Assembly (NCBI RefSeq): GCF_963259705.1
Contig: NC_081844.1
Location: 23,359,715 to 23,423,714, forward strand
Reading direction: 5' to 3'
Length of the DNA: 64,000 nucleotides
Origin: Myotis daubentonii
Lineage: Eukaryota > Chordata > Mammalia > Chiroptera > Vespertilionidae
The notes under the pieces were generated by a model. That model searched no databases. It was not told where the DNA came from and saw only the letters and a list, made by a program, of their open reading frames with translations. How positions within the stretch are numbered: the first letter of the stretch is position 1; the number at the start of each line of letters is the position of its first letter. The position numbers and the translations under genes were made by a program. Of the stretch, positions 10,831-21,645 are shown one piece after another.

Positions 10831-12469
10831 TGCATATATTTGGTTTCTGAGACTGGTCAGCAGGTTTGAGTGGGGGCAGGCACCCTAAGGTCCAGGTGAT
10901 TAGTCCATAGAGTGTCATCTAAACAGAATAAAAGTCAGATGTCTCTGTGCTGCACTGTTCAAGTGCTATAGCACCAAGATTTCAGGGGTGGGAACTGGCT
11001 TTGTTCCTGGGAATGAGCCAGAAAGGAACTTTTAGGTTCACCCAGGAAGAAAGTCATGACTGACCATGACATTATCTGCCAGTGAATAATGCACTTTATG
11101 AATAAGGGCGTCAAGTTTTCATTCTCAGTTAATCACCTTTGTGGAAGAGATTACTCATGTCCGCCAACATCCTGGCACGAGGATGGACTACATTTCCCAG
11201 AGGCCTTGCAATTCAGGGCAGTCATGGGCCAGTGAAATGAGAGCCCAAGGTTCAGGATCTATTCTGGACCTTAAGGAAAGCGACATCGCTTCACATTTTG
11301 TATAATCCAAATAAGCCAGCAAATGACGATACCCCGAGGGTGGTATCTTGGGTTAGGTTCCCCAAATGGAGACTCTGAGACAAGGACTCAAGTGTAAGCA
11401 TTTATTTGTGAAGTGACCCCAGAAAACACCAGTAGGGTGGGGGAGGGAGAGTAGGGAAGACAGCCAGTTACCACTATGGGCACCTGGGATTCAATCCTAC
11501 TGGAGAGTTCTGGAAGGCAGCACAGAACACACACCTCAGAGCCATCCTACGCAAGGGGGAGGGAGTTGGGGCATTTATCCACAAAGCCTCGGCGGTCATT
11601 GATTGGGCTGTTCCCCGGAGGGGTGAGCTCCCAGCACTGTAGGCCTGCCTTGCTTGCACACACAGCGAACCCCAGCTGCCAGGAAAGGCTCTCAGGCAGG
11701 GAGGCGCAGTGCTGTCCCCGGAGAATGAGGCCAGCGGGTCCAGAAACGGTGCCAGGGGGGTGTGGGTGGAACATCCATAGTGTCTGCAACAGGGGCAGAG
11801 CCACACAACAGAAGGGACCTGGGACCCTGAATGACTGCCTGGAGCAGAGCTCCCCATCAGCCTGGTCTGTGCACCTTGGACTGTGACAAACGAGACCGAC
11901 AAACTGCTGCCTTCCCTAAGGCGCTGAATTCGTGTTGGGCCTCTTTGTTACAGCAGCCTGGTCTTCCCCTAGTGAATGTAACAGCCTTCTTTCCATCGAG
12001 CTTGGGGGCTACAGCTTCAGAGACTATAGCACCCAACATTGAGGGAGGACCTGTGGTTTTCCACGCCCTATCTCACTAACTTTCCACAAGAACCCTAGGC
12101 CAGATGCTATGGGTGTACCCACGACACTTCCCCAACAAGTTCTGAGGGAGGGTGAACAGCCAGAGAGGGCTGGGGAGTTATCCTGAGAAGCAATGAATGT
12201 CCTCAACCTCTGAGAACTGGTGGAAAGCGTGCTCTCTGCTGTCCCCAGAGGTCCCTGGGGGAACTGAGCGCCGGTTGCCCACAGTAGTAACCGGCTTGAC
12301 ATTCCCTTCACTTGCTGACTCCCCTCCGGACCTCACTCCCTGCTCCCTGTCCAACAGACCACAGCCCCACCGCCATCACCCCCCACCCCACAATGTAAGG
12401 GCATCATAGGGGAAAACCAGCCTGACCATCTTTTCCCCTCCAAACCGTGCTACTCTCCAGACTTTAAAT
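10831..12469. other. mostly unassigned, with an LTR-like part
   Basis: A part near 11150-11250 ('ctacatttcccagaggcctt') and a part near 11345-11560 ('ctcaagtgtaagcatttatt') resemble old LTR-class repeats, but I cannot name them. Open frames of 136-142 codons on opposite strands overlap at 11474-11902; they mirror each other and show no splice sites I trust. Possibly G/C-rich unique sequence. Confidence 0.35.
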
Positions 12470-12592
12470 TTCAATTCAACAAACGTTTATTTTGCACCCA
12501 CGTCATGCCACACGCGCACTGTATTAAGATAACCGACTGGTAAACCCCAGCTCTCAGATAGCTCGTGGTCTAATCGAGAGGCTGGGGTTTAA
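12470..12592 (-). repeat. L2 LINE fragment (minus strand)
   Basis: 'attcaacaaacgtttatttt' followed by 'gcacccacgtcatgccacac' and 'agctcgtggtctaatcgaga' is the reverse of the L2 3' end. Confidence 0.65.
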
Positions 12593-13004
12593 AGGAAGAA
12601 CTCCACACCCACAGGGAGATTATGATTCACCCTCTGGGCTGTCAACAATTGTGAAATGTTTTTATTCCGGTTGATAAATAGCCACTATCCATAGTCTCCC
12701 GGAGGGCCCTCCACCTGCTGTCTGGGTGCTTCCCGGACCTCCCTTGGTCCAGCAGGTAAAGGGGTAGCTTGGGCACCCGGAGGAGCCCACGGCCCCGTCC
12801 AGGGTCAGGGCCACCTGCACTCTGATGGACGGATACCTGTGCTGGAGCTTGTTACCACGGAGGTGAGTCCTCGTGGGAGAGCAACGCAGGGGTCATCAGC
12901 TTTACCTGAGCTGGTCGGAGTTGTCTTTTGTTTTATTTTGTTTTGAACCCAGAAAACACCAGCCTATACTGGGTACGGGATTCTTTGCTGGGGGGGGGGG
13001 GGGG
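12593..13004. other. unassigned stretch ending in poly-G
   Basis: Nothing recognised except a G run at about 12990-13003. Confidence 0.4.
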
Positions 13005-13146
13005 CGTGTAATGAAAGTGTTCTGGAATTAGATGGTGAGGATGGCTGTACAACTTAACGCATACTGTAAAAGCCATTGAATTGTACACTTGAATAGGGGT
13101 GAGTTTGGTGGTATTTGAATTATATCTCAAGAAAGCTGTTACATAG
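13005..13146 (+). repeat. L1 LINE 3' end
   Basis: 'gaaagtgttctggaattaga', 'gaattgtacacttgaatagg' and 'gaattatatctcaagaaagc' give the usual closing order of an L1 3' UTR. Confidence 0.8.
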
Positions 13147-13280
13147 AAAGAAAAAAGAAAGAGAAAGAAGGATGGAGGGGGAGGGAGGAGAAGGAAGGAA
13201 GGAGGAAGGAAGGAAGGAAGGAAGGAAGGAAGGAAGGAAGGAAGGAAGGAAGGAAGGAAGGAAGGAAGAAGGAAGGAAGG
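13147..13280. repeat. GGAA tetranucleotide microsatellite
   Basis: A purine-only stretch that becomes a regular (GGAA)n array at about 13193-13280, grown from the preceding L1 A/G-rich tail. Confidence 0.95.
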
Positions 13281-13384
13281 ACTAAGTCTCATTTCCTAAT
13301 ACCTCTGGCCTTAGGCCTACAATAAGGGTAAGGAGAGCAAGGCACTCACTTTGGGCACAAAATGTAACAGTTACACAACCAGTT

Positions 13385-13805
13385 GTATGAATGTGCTCCG
13401 GCTGCCATAACACAGTGAACAAACTGAGTGGCTTGAAGAGCAGAAATGTATGTATTGTCTCACGGTTGTGGAGGCTGCAAGTCCAAAATCAACCCACGCT
13501 TCCACCCCACTCCCACTCCCACCCACCCTGTCTCTGAAAGTGCTAAGGGGGGATCTGTTCCCGCCTCTCCCGCAGCTAGTGGGCTCTTCGGCCTGTGGCA
13601 GCATAACTCCGCCTTTACACAGCCTCCTCCCTGGGCGCACGAGTCTCTGTGTCCAAATTTCCCCTTTTTCTGAGGCCACCAGGCATGTCGGGTTGGGGCA
13701 CACCCTGCTCCAGTGCGCCTCACCCTAACTAATTACCTCGGCAACACCCCTGCTTCATTCTCAGGTCCTGGCAGTCAGAGCTTCAACATAGAAACTGGGG
13801 GAGGG
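13385..13805 (-). repeat. MLT1-type MaLR LTR (minus strand)
   Basis: 'gctgccataacacagtgaac', 'gtctcacggttgtggaggct', 'ctgtgtccaaatttcccctt' and 'agagcttcaacatagaaact' give the complementary order of an MLT1 LTR. The middle part is unusually C-rich. The open frames here (up to 110 codons) are by-products of the repeat. Confidence 0.75.
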
Positions 13806-14169
13806 GGTGGCTCTATTCACCCCAAAAGACATGCCACGTCCTATTGGAGCCTGTGGCCAAAGGGAAAATCTGATCCCGCCTTATTTAAAATTGCAATAGT
13901 TGGCTCATCAGAGATTTTGCATTGATTTTTTTTTTAATATGGCATTAAAATATTTACCTTGAAGACTGAGATTTTTGGTGCCCCTTAAAATTTGTACCCG
14001 AAATGAATGCCTCACACGCCTCACCCTGATCCAGGCCTTGTCTGGCATTCTCCACGACTTAAATTTTGCATATTTTGGAAAGAGCTATTTTAACACCTTA
14101 CCTACCCACTTTTATATACAGAGAAAATGCCTCAAATTATGGGGCAGGTTCAAACTTGACAGATCTCAT

Positions 14170-14410
14170 AGTAGTGGCAACAATAGGTATAAGAATAAAT
14201 AGGAGCTGCTTTCATAGCATCCTCTGCATGCCAGGTACTTCACATGTACTAACCCACCTTTTGAAGTAGCTATGATCATGATCCCATCTTACAGATGAGG
14301 AAATCAAGGCCCAGAAAAGTGAAGTAACTTGCCCAAGATCACACAGCTAGTAACTGGCAGAGTTAGGACTCAAACCCAGACCATTCTCTGAACTGCTAAG
14401 CTACAGTTAC
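14170..14410 (+). repeat. MIR SINE
   Basis: Nearly full sense MIR: 'gcatgccaggtacttcacat', 'atcttacagatgaggaaatc', 'cttgcccaagatcacacagc', 'ggactcaaacccagacc'. Confidence 0.92.
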
Positions 14411-14449
14411 CCCTATGAGTATGAGTATGCCATTATTGTTACTATTATT

Positions 14450-14622
14450 ATTATTTTAAATGTGTTTTTGTTTATTTTGGAGAGAGAGGGAGGGAGAGAG
14501 AAACATCGATCGGTTGCCTCCCTCACGCGCCTAACCAGGGTATGTTTCCTGACCATAATCAAGCCCACAACCTTTTGGAGTATGGGACAACACTTCAACT
14601 AACTTAGCAACTCAGCCAGGGT
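14450..14622 (-). mobile_element. Ves SINE, diverged (minus strand)
   Basis: Reverse Ves with 'gagagaaacatcgatcggtt', 'cctgaccataatcaagccca' and 'agcaactcagccagggt' at the head. Shorter and more diverged than the others; part of the tail is lost. Confidence 0.75.
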
Positions 14623-14659
14623 AATAATAGTATTGATTATTCTAATAATTATAATAATA

Positions 14660-15396
14660 CTAGGGGCCCGGTGCACGAAACTCGTGCACTGGGTGTGGGG
14701 CAGGGGGGGGGAGTGTCCCTCAGCCCAGCCTGCGCCCTCTCACATACTGGGAGCCCTCAGGCGTTGACCCCCATCACCCTCCAATCGCAGGATCGGTCCC
14801 TTGCCCAGGCCTGACGCCTCTGGCCTAGGCGTCCAGCCCGGGCAGCGGGGACCTGCAGTGGCAGCGGGGGCGCCGCGATCGCGCGGGCTCTGCCCCTGCC
14901 CCTGCAGGATACCTCTGGCTGAGGCATTCGGCCCGGGCAGCGGGGACCCACAGCTGCAGCGGCCCCGCGATCGTGGGCTTCGCTTTAGGCCCAGGCAAGG
15001 GACCCCTAGCTCCCAGGACTGCCAGCTTCGACCGTGCCCAGCTCCCATCGCTGGCTCCACCCCTACTTCCTGCTATCACTGGCCAGGGCGGAAAAGGCAC
15101 CTGATTCTCGGATCATGGCTGGGGGGCAGGGCAAAGGCGGCCCCAGGGCCGCCTTTGCCCTGCCCCCCAGCTCTTAGCTCCTCCCTGGGTTTCCGATCAC
15201 TGTCAGTGGCAGGGGGCTTCTTCCTGCTTTCCCTTTCGCCTCCCTGCATTGTGCCTACATATGCAAATTAACCGCCATCTTGTTGGCAGTTAACTGCCAA
15301 TCTTAGTTGGCAGTTAATTTGCATATAGCCCTGGTTAGCCAATGAAAAGGGTATCGTCATACGCCAATTACCATTTTTCTCTTTTATTAGTGTAGA
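14660..15396 (-). mobile_element. non-autonomous HeliBat-type Helitron, 737 bp
   Basis: Read on the minus strand it begins TC ('tctacactaataaaagag') and ends at CTAG (14660), with the terminal hairpin region 'gtgcacgaaactcgtgcac' at 14671-14689. The G/C-rich interior has no Rep or helicase motif; open frames of up to 156 codons across it are not conserved-looking proteins. It carries a perfect hairpin (separate entry) and, near the 5' end, repeated 'ttggcagttaa' units. Confidence 0.85.
15118..15171. repeat. perfect 26-bp inverted repeat, 2-nt loop
   Basis: The arm at 15118-15143 begins 'gctggggggcagggc'; its exact reverse complement occupies 15146-15171, with only 'ca' between. It lies inside the Helitron at 14660-15396. 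Either strand would fold into a long uninterrupted hairpin. Confidence 0.95.
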
Positions 15397-15925
15397 TTAA
15401 TTGTCATGGACATTCAATACTAATCATTATTAGCTTGGTTGTAAGAGCGATTCAAAGCTGCCTCATTTGGAGAGTTTATTTCCTGTGCACCCAACACCGG
15501 AGCAAGAGTCTTTCCTAGGGTTCTCCTAACAAGCCTGGGAGGGAGACTGAGGCCAGGGAACTAGCCCAAGGCACACAGCCAATCACCAGCCCTGCAGCTG
15601 GGCTTGGAGCCACAAGCCCTTGGGCGGCCTCGGTCCATCGCACTTGCCCACGAAACAGGAAGACTGTGCATTATTTTCAGTTCTCTGCTTCTCCAACGCA
15701 CACAGCAGCCTCCCTCTTGGGACCGCAGACATTCCCCTCTGACGCAGCATCTCTCACTGGGATCGCAGCCACCATGAGACAGCAGGGGCCATCCTGGCTC
15801 CTTCAGCTACGTTTTTAGGTTTTCTCTCACTCAAAAACTCGGAATTTTCTGTGTCTCTTCGGGTAGGGCAGGATCCAATGCACATTAATGAGCTAATTGG
15901 AGCACTCCATCAAAACACCAGTTGG
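15397..15925. other. unassigned stretch, MIR-like patch
   Basis: The part near 15520-15610 ('gggagactgaggccagggaa' then 'caaggcacacagccaatc') could be a degraded MIR. The rest is unassigned. Confidence 0.4.
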
Positions 15926-16440
15926 GGAGGCAACGAATGAGCACCTACTGCATACCAGACACTGTTCTAGGCCTGAGGATGCGGCTGGGAACAAGACAAA
16001 GATCCCTGCCCTCGGGAGCTGATGTTCCAATGGGGTGAGAACAATCAATCAGCCCACAGATTTATGAAGATAATCTCAGATATCACAAAACAGTAGGAGA
16101 TAAAATGGGAACACATAGATAGAGAATGACAGGGACCAGGGACGGTCTCATGAGCAGAGGATTTCAGAGTTGATACTTAAAAGAGGCTGCAATGTGGATA
16201 TCGGGGGGGGGGGGGGGGGGGAGGGGGCTCAAGGGAGAATGAATGGCAGGTGCACAGGCCCTAGAGCAGAATAAGCCTACGGATTTTAGGGGCAAGAGGA
16301 AGGCTGGTGGGGCTGGAGGTTAGGAAACAAGGAGGATTGTGGGAAAGACAGGATCAGAGAAGCAGGAAGGGGCTGGAATGCTTGGAGACTTCTGCTCAGG
16401 GACAGAAGAGCTGAGTGGTGAGGGTTGTAAAGCGTTCAAT
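15926..16440 (-). repeat. L2 LINE (minus strand)
   Basis: 'gagcacctactgcataccag', 'cactgttctaggcctgagga' and 'gggagctgatgttccaatgg' are the reversed L2 3' end. The match fades after the poly-G run at 16203-16221. Confidence 0.75.
16203..16221. repeat. poly-G tract, 19 nt
   Basis: Nineteen consecutive G followed by 'agggggc'. Capable of G-quadruplex formation and a likely site of length polymorphism or assembly error. Confidence 0.95.
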
Positions 16441-16442
16441 AG

Positions 16443-16668
16443 AGCCCTAGCTGGTTTGGCTCCGTAGATAGAGCGTGGGTCTGCGGACTGAAGGGTCCCA
16501 GGTTAGATTCCAGCCAAGGGCACATGCCCGGGTTGTGGACTCGATCCCGTGTGGGGCCTGCTGGAGGCAGCCGATCCATGATTCTCTATCATTGATGTTT
16601 CTATCTCTCTCTCCCTCTCCCTCTCCCTTCCTCTCTAAAATCAATAAAAATATATTTTTTAAAAAAAG
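16443..16668 (+). mobile_element. Ves SINE
   Basis: 'gccctagctggtttggctcc' head, 'gactgaagggtcccagg', CT segment, 'aaatcaataaaaatat' tail. 'gttcaatagag' before and 'gttcggtagag' after show the duplication. Confidence 0.94.
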
Positions 16669-16929
16669 AGTTCGGTAGAGTAGCTCCCATTACTTTCAGA
16701 TCGTTTCCTCCTCAAAATCATAGGGAAACTGAGGAGAGTTTCACTGAAGCAGAAGCTCCCCCACATCTTCATCAATAAGTCCTGGCAGCTCTAGCACCCC
16801 AATGACATCTTCCCATCACCACACTAACACCCTAGGCCAGGCCACCTAGGATTGCTCACCCAGACCAATGCAGTATCCTCCTCCCTGGCCTCCCAGGTCT
16901 GCCCTTGCTCCCAAAAATATTTTTAAAAT
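16669..16929. other. unassigned stretch
   Basis: Mixed-composition sequence between a Ves and an L1. Nothing recognised. Confidence 0.4.
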
Positions 16930-17425
16930 TTTAAATCTACTCCTAGGTTCACACCCAAAGAATTGAAAACAAGTATTCAACAAGTTCATGTACACAAGTG
17001 TTCACAGTAGCACTATTCACAACAGCGAACAGTGGAAACAGCCCAAATGTCCCTTGATGGATGAATGGACACAGGAAATGTGGTCTAGCCCTGCAATGGA
17101 ATATTATGCAGCCAGAAAAAGGAACGAAGCCCTGATACACACTATAACATGAATAGACCTTGAAAACACTTTGCTAAGTGAAATGAGCCAGACATAAAAG
17201 GACACACATTATATGATTCCACTTGTATGAAATGTCCAGAATAGGTAAATCCATACAGACAGGAAGCAAGCTGGGGGTTGCCAGGGGTTACGGGGATAGA
17301 ACAATGGGGACTGACTGTTTGATGGTTACAGAGTTAACTTCTGGGGCGATGAAAGTGTTTCGGAATGAGATAAAGGTGATGTTTGCACATCATAAATGTA
17401 CTAAATCCTGCTGGTTTGCTTTTAA
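16930..17425 (+). repeat. L1 LINE ORF2 end and 3' UTR
   Basis: Decayed end of L1 ORF2: 'tcacagtagcactattcaca', 'ggaatattatgcagccagaa', 'ctaagtgaaatgagccagac', then the UTR block 'tctggggcgatgaaagtgtt'. Inactive. Confidence 0.88.
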
Positions 17426-17464
17426 AAGGTTGGTTTTATGTTATTTGACCTTTGTGTCTTTAAA

Positions 17465-17975
17465 AGATAATGTGTCTTTAAAATCAAATCATGATACTCT
17501 CCTATTTCAAACCTTCCATGGCTCCCTACTACACGTAGAAAACTAGCCCAGCCTCTCCATGCTGGCCTGTAAGGGTCTGCATGACCCGATTCTCGCCAAC
17601 CTTGCCTCTCACTGCTCTCCCCCAGCTCACCCTGCTCCCGGCTCAGCCTCCCTTTTGCTCCCACAATGCAGCAAGTCATCGCTGCTTCTGTGCTTGCTGT
17701 CCTCACAGCCTGGCACCCTTGTCCTGATCTTCAGTGGCTGCCACCTTGGCCTCCTTCATGTCTTGGTACCACCTCCTCTGAGAGGCTCCTTTGCCCACCC
17801 ACCGTTGAGTATTTCGCTCCCCTCCCCAGGCCTGCCCATAATCATGCCTGGAAGCATCTCTCTTTACAGTGCCTATCTGAAGGGATTGCTGAAGCTTGGG
17901 GTCAATTGCTTATTATTTGTCTTTCCTATGAGAATGTCGACTCCATAAAGGGCCAGGCCTGTCATGGGAACCCAA
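17465..17975 (+). repeat. L2 LINE
   Basis: Sense L2: 'caaaccttccatggctccct', 'ggcctgtaagggtctgcatg', 'tgagaggctcctttgcccac' and the terminal 'cccaataaatgaac'. Open frames of 125-129 codons here are derived from the LINE. Confidence 0.8.
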
Positions 17976-18334
17976 TAAATGAACTGACTTCACCCCATCA
18001 GCACCTTCAGCTCTCCCTTTGCTCAATGGCATTTGTCTCCTAGGACATAAGGCGCAGGATTCCAAAGCAGAAATGTAAACCCTGGACTACCATTGGTCCT
18101 CTACGACCGAACCTGTTTTTATGTCCTAAATGGAGGCTGTCGGCCTGTTTGCCAGCCCGGGGCCCCCATGCCCGGGCTGCGGAGGGTTGGGCTGCTGATG
18201 GCCCCCAGCCCAGTCCCCGAGCCCCTGCGTGGAGTCTGCTCTCTGGTCTTCATGCTCCACAGGCTGAACTGGAGCTGAACCCACCTCCTCTATCGGATCC
18301 TTCCCCTGCTCTCTTCTGCTCCCTCATTTTCAGG
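17976..18334. other. unassigned G/C-rich stretch
   Basis: A short G/C-rich patch at 18150-18240 ('ccatgcccgggctgcggagg') stands out from the background, but no exon structure is evident. Confidence 0.35.
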
Positions 18335-18455
18335 AGACCACTGGTTCTCAAACTGGAGACACCCCAGGGGGTCTGACTTAGTTGTACGGAGTGAGGCCGG
18401 CCACCGGGATTGCAGGAACCTCCCCAGGGAACTATAATGTGCAGCCAACTCAGAG
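18335..18455. mobile_element. MER5-like hAT fragment
   Basis: 'ccactggttctcaaactgga' matches a hAT-Charlie terminal block, with 'aatgtgcagccaactcagag' as the decayed opposite part. Confidence 0.5.
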
Positions 18456-19584
18456 AAGCCTTGTCTTCAAGGTCTTTCCTGGGAACTCCCCTGACACCCC
18501 ATCCTGCCCAGACACCCCATCCCGGGCTCTGCTTCAGGAAACCGGACTCCAAATATGTACATGCTTTCCACAGAACGTGCCCTTCCCGGGGCTAAGACCC
18601 CGCACTGGGGGCCCAGAGACTTCCTCTCTACCTGGTGCACAGCCCACAGCCAGGATGGCCTTCTGGTCCTGCAGGTGCAGCAGCAGCAAAAACAGGGCTG
18701 GGTGACGGGACATGAGGGAAAGTGTGTGCGTGGGTGAGCGAGCAATGGACAGACAAATGCCCAGGAAGAAAAAGAGGAACAGATAGAGACAAAGAAACCC
18801 CCAGAAAGAGACACAGAGACCAGAGAAAAACAAAAACAGAGAAAGAGACCGAGATTCCCAGAGAGTAAGAGAAAGATCAAGGGAGAAAAAAGAAAGAATG
18901 CAGAGAGGGGAGGGTGGAAACTAGAGAGAGATAGAAACGAGAGAGAGAGAAAACGAGAGAGAGCGCAATAGAAAGCCCCTTCTATATGATTCAGTCCTGT
19001 CCCCTCTGCCAGCAATAGGTGACAACCAGGGTGTGTCTGACCAGGGCCTCCTCTGGGACCCCCTCCAGCCGGCAGAAGAGAGGAGCCTCCGGGGCTCCCA
19101 GAGCCCGCAGCTGCCTTATCTCCTCCCAGCTGCCAAGCAGTGCCTCCTTAGGGCTCCTGTGGCCGCTCACCAGCTTGGCTTGTGAAATTCAGCTCGGGCT
19201 CCTCGGCTCTGAGTAAACTGCCCTTTTACCAAAGGAGCGGAAGAGGACTGCATCTGTTGACAGTGTTTGAAACCCACTCACGAAAATATTTTGCAGCCGT
19301 CACCGTAATGACTCGGATTCCCATCTTAGTCGCCTCCCGGGAGATCAGGTGGGTGCCGGGACCCTCGGGGCCCCCTGGCATGGGGTTAAGAGGCTGCATG
19401 CTGGGGTGATACAGGTGTGGGCTCAATCCCAGCTCCTGTAACTGACCGGCAGGGGAACTCTGGCACCTGGTTTCAATGCTTCTGTCAATGACACCAGTGA
19501 TTTCTGCTTTATTGGTTTCTGTAAAAGACCAAGTGCTGGGGGCTGAGCACGATGGCTGGCAATGCGAGACCAACAACCCGGTGG
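18456..19584. other. unassigned stretch with purine-rich part
   Basis: 18715-18970 is strongly purine-biased with many 'gagaga' and 'gagacag' units, giving the opposite strand a 182-codon low-complexity frame of Ser/Phe/Leu. 19020-19440 is G/C-rich unique sequence without clear splice signals. Confidence 0.4.
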
Positions 19585-19850
19585 TGACAAGGGAACAAGA
19601 TCTGGAGTCAGGCTGCTTGGGTTCAGATGCCATATGTGCCTTGTGTGACCCAGGGCAAGGGACCTACGCGCTCTGTGCCTCAGTTTCCCTGTGTTCAGAG
19701 CAGGGACAATGACGATGCCTAACTCACGGGGTTATCGTAAGGCTGCTTAGGTTAATCCTTGGAAAGCATTTCACACATCTGCCACACTGTGCATTCCAGC
19801 GGGTAAACGGGGCCACAGAGTTGTGCAAATACCAGCCGATAGCTGCTATT
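19585..19850 (-). repeat. MIR SINE (minus strand)
   Basis: 'ctggagtcaggctgcttggg', 'gtgacccagggcaagggacc', 'ctcagtttccctgtgttcag' in reverse MIR order. Confidence 0.88.
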
Positions 19851-19877
19851 ATTTTTTTTTAAGAATTAGATTATTTT

Positions 19878-20101
19878 GCCCTAACCGGTTTGGCTCAGTG
19901 GATAGAGCGTCAGCCTGCGGACTCAAGGGTCCCAGGTTCGATTCCAGTCAAGGGCATGTACCTTGGTTGCAGGCACATCCCCAGTGGGGAGTGTGCAGGA
20001 GGCAGCTGAATCGATGTTTCTCTCTCACCGATGTTTCTAACTATCCCTCTCCCTTTCTCTCTGTAAAAAAAAAAATCAATAAAATATATATTTTTTAAAA
20101 A
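19878..20101 (+). mobile_element. Ves SINE
   Basis: 'gccctaaccggtttggctca' head, 'gcggactcaagggtcccagg', tail 'aatcaataaaatatat'. The long duplication 'aagaattagattatttt' occurs on both sides. Confidence 0.96.
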
Positions 20102-20119
20102 AGAATTAGATTATTTTTT

Positions 20120-20603
20120 GTTTTGTTAACCCTCTCCTGAGGATATTTTTCCATTGATTTTTAAAGTGAGTAGAGCCCTAGCTGGTTTGGCTCAGTAGAT
20201 AAGGCATCTGTCTGCGGACTGAAGGGTTCCGGGTTCGAGTCCAGCCAAGGACATATGCCCAGGTTGCAGGCTCGATCCCCAGTAGGGAACGTGCAGGAAG
20301 CAGCTGATCAATGATTCTCTCTCATCATTGATGTTTCTATCTCTCCCTCTCCCTTCCTCTCTGAAATCAATAAAAATATATTAAAATAAATAAATAAAAA
20401 TAATGCAAGTGGAAGGGAGGGAGACACAGAGAGAGGAACATTGATATGAGAGACACATCGATTGGTTGCCTCCCACATGCGCCCCTACCAGGGCCGGGGA
20501 TTGGGCCTGCATCCGAGGTATATGCCCTTGACCAGAATCGAACCCGGGACCCTTCGGTCCATGGGCCGACGCTCTTATCCATGGAGCCAAACCGGCTAGG
20601 GCT
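20120..20603 (-). mobile_element. Ves SINE interrupted by another Ves
   Basis: A reverse Ves: 'ccctctcctgaggatatttt' at its tail, resuming after the inserted element with 'cacatcgattggttgcctcc', 'gaatcgaacccgggaccctt' and head 'gccaaaccggctagggct'. The inner Ves (20175-20404) splits its A-rich/CT part. Confidence 0.92.
20175..20404 (+). mobile_element. Ves SINE nested in a Ves
   Basis: Complete forward Ves: 'gccctagctggtttggctca' to an A/T-rich tail of 'aaataaataaataaaaat'. Because it interrupts the outer copy, it is the younger of the two. Confidence 0.94.
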
Positions 20604-20679
20604 AGCTACTATCATTAAGGCGTTGATCGGCTAGCTGCTGGTTCTGGGAAGGATTGTCGGGGAATGTGCTGAGTACTGT

Positions 20680-20830
20680 ACATCCATCCCTCCTGGGAAC
20701 TCTATGCACGGGTATCATCTGGTCCCCATTTCACAGATGAGAGAACTGAGGCTCAGAGAGTTTGAGTCATGGCTGCACAATCACACAGCTGGGAGGTGAT
20801 GGAGGAGGGATGCCAACTCGGGTTCACTCA
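20680..20830 (+). repeat. MIR SINE
   Basis: 'catttcacagatgagagaac', 'tgaggctcagagagtttgag', 'tcacacagctgggaggtgat'. Confidence 0.85.
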
Positions 20831-21224
20831 GGCAGTGGGCCAGAGCCAAGCCATCCAGCTAATCTTGGTGGATTATGGTCAACCCTAACCTCAACGTTAG
20901 CAGTTGGTTTATGAATGGGCAGCGCGGGCCAATGCGGATCAATACACCCCAAAGGGAGGTTTATGTGGGCTTCTGGGAAGGAAGCTTCTTGCTCTGAAGA
21001 GAACACCCTAGGAAGCCAGACGTTCCCTCTTTCTAGATGTGAATGGGGACATTTGTTAACTGGGGGTTAACAAGCATCTTGCAAACCCGAGAGAAGCCAG
21101 CTTTGGAATAAAACCAGCCCTCAGAGGAGGCAAATGCTGAGAGGATGGCAGACAAATAAAGCTGGATCCTGGATCAAACTGCGCCGGAAGCCCACATCCC
21201 TCTATACTAGCATTTATGGGAGCC

Positions 21225-21385
21225 AATGAAAAATAATGAGTATGGGGCTCCTTCTGGGGCGATGAAAATGTCTCAAAACTAGACAATATTGTGACTGTAC
21301 TAAATGCCACTGAATTGTACACTTTCAAATGGTTAATGGTTACGTTCATGCTTCATGAATTAAACCTCAATTTTAAAAACAACAG
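21225..21385 (+). repeat. L1 LINE 3' end
   Basis: 'tctggggcgatgaaaatgtc', 'tgaattgtacactttcaaat', 'catgaattaaacctcaattt' in L1 3' UTR order. Confidence 0.85.
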
Positions 21386-21645
21386 CGTGAACTGGTTTTT
21401 CTGTGACTCGTAGCCAAAAGCTTCATAACCAATATCTCTGATTCCAAAATTGTGGTTTTTCCACTTCCCACAATGTTGGACACTATTTTTCTGTGTCCCT
21501 ATTTCTCAGATGCATTCACATTACCAACTCACATACTACACTTCCCTCATCTCAACTTAGATTAGCAAGTCTGTGCCAAAAATTCCAAATAGAAGTCTTT
21601 GTTCCAAAAAAAATCCACATTCCCAGGAAGAAGTTGTGATCCACT
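21386..21645. other. unassigned A/T-rich stretch
   Basis: No repeat or gene recognised. Confidence 0.4.

Noticed and set aside
11474..11902. Mirrored 136- and 142-codon frames on both strands
   Set aside because: Both strands open over the same G/C-rich segment; no splice sites or protein resemblance.
14801..15271. 156-codon plus-strand frame
   Set aside because: Lies wholly inside a Helitron and runs through its palindrome; no Rep or helicase motif.
18467..19015. 182-codon minus-strand frame with hydrophobic and Ser-rich stretches
   Set aside because: Produced by the purine-rich tract (GAGA-type units) on the opposite strand.
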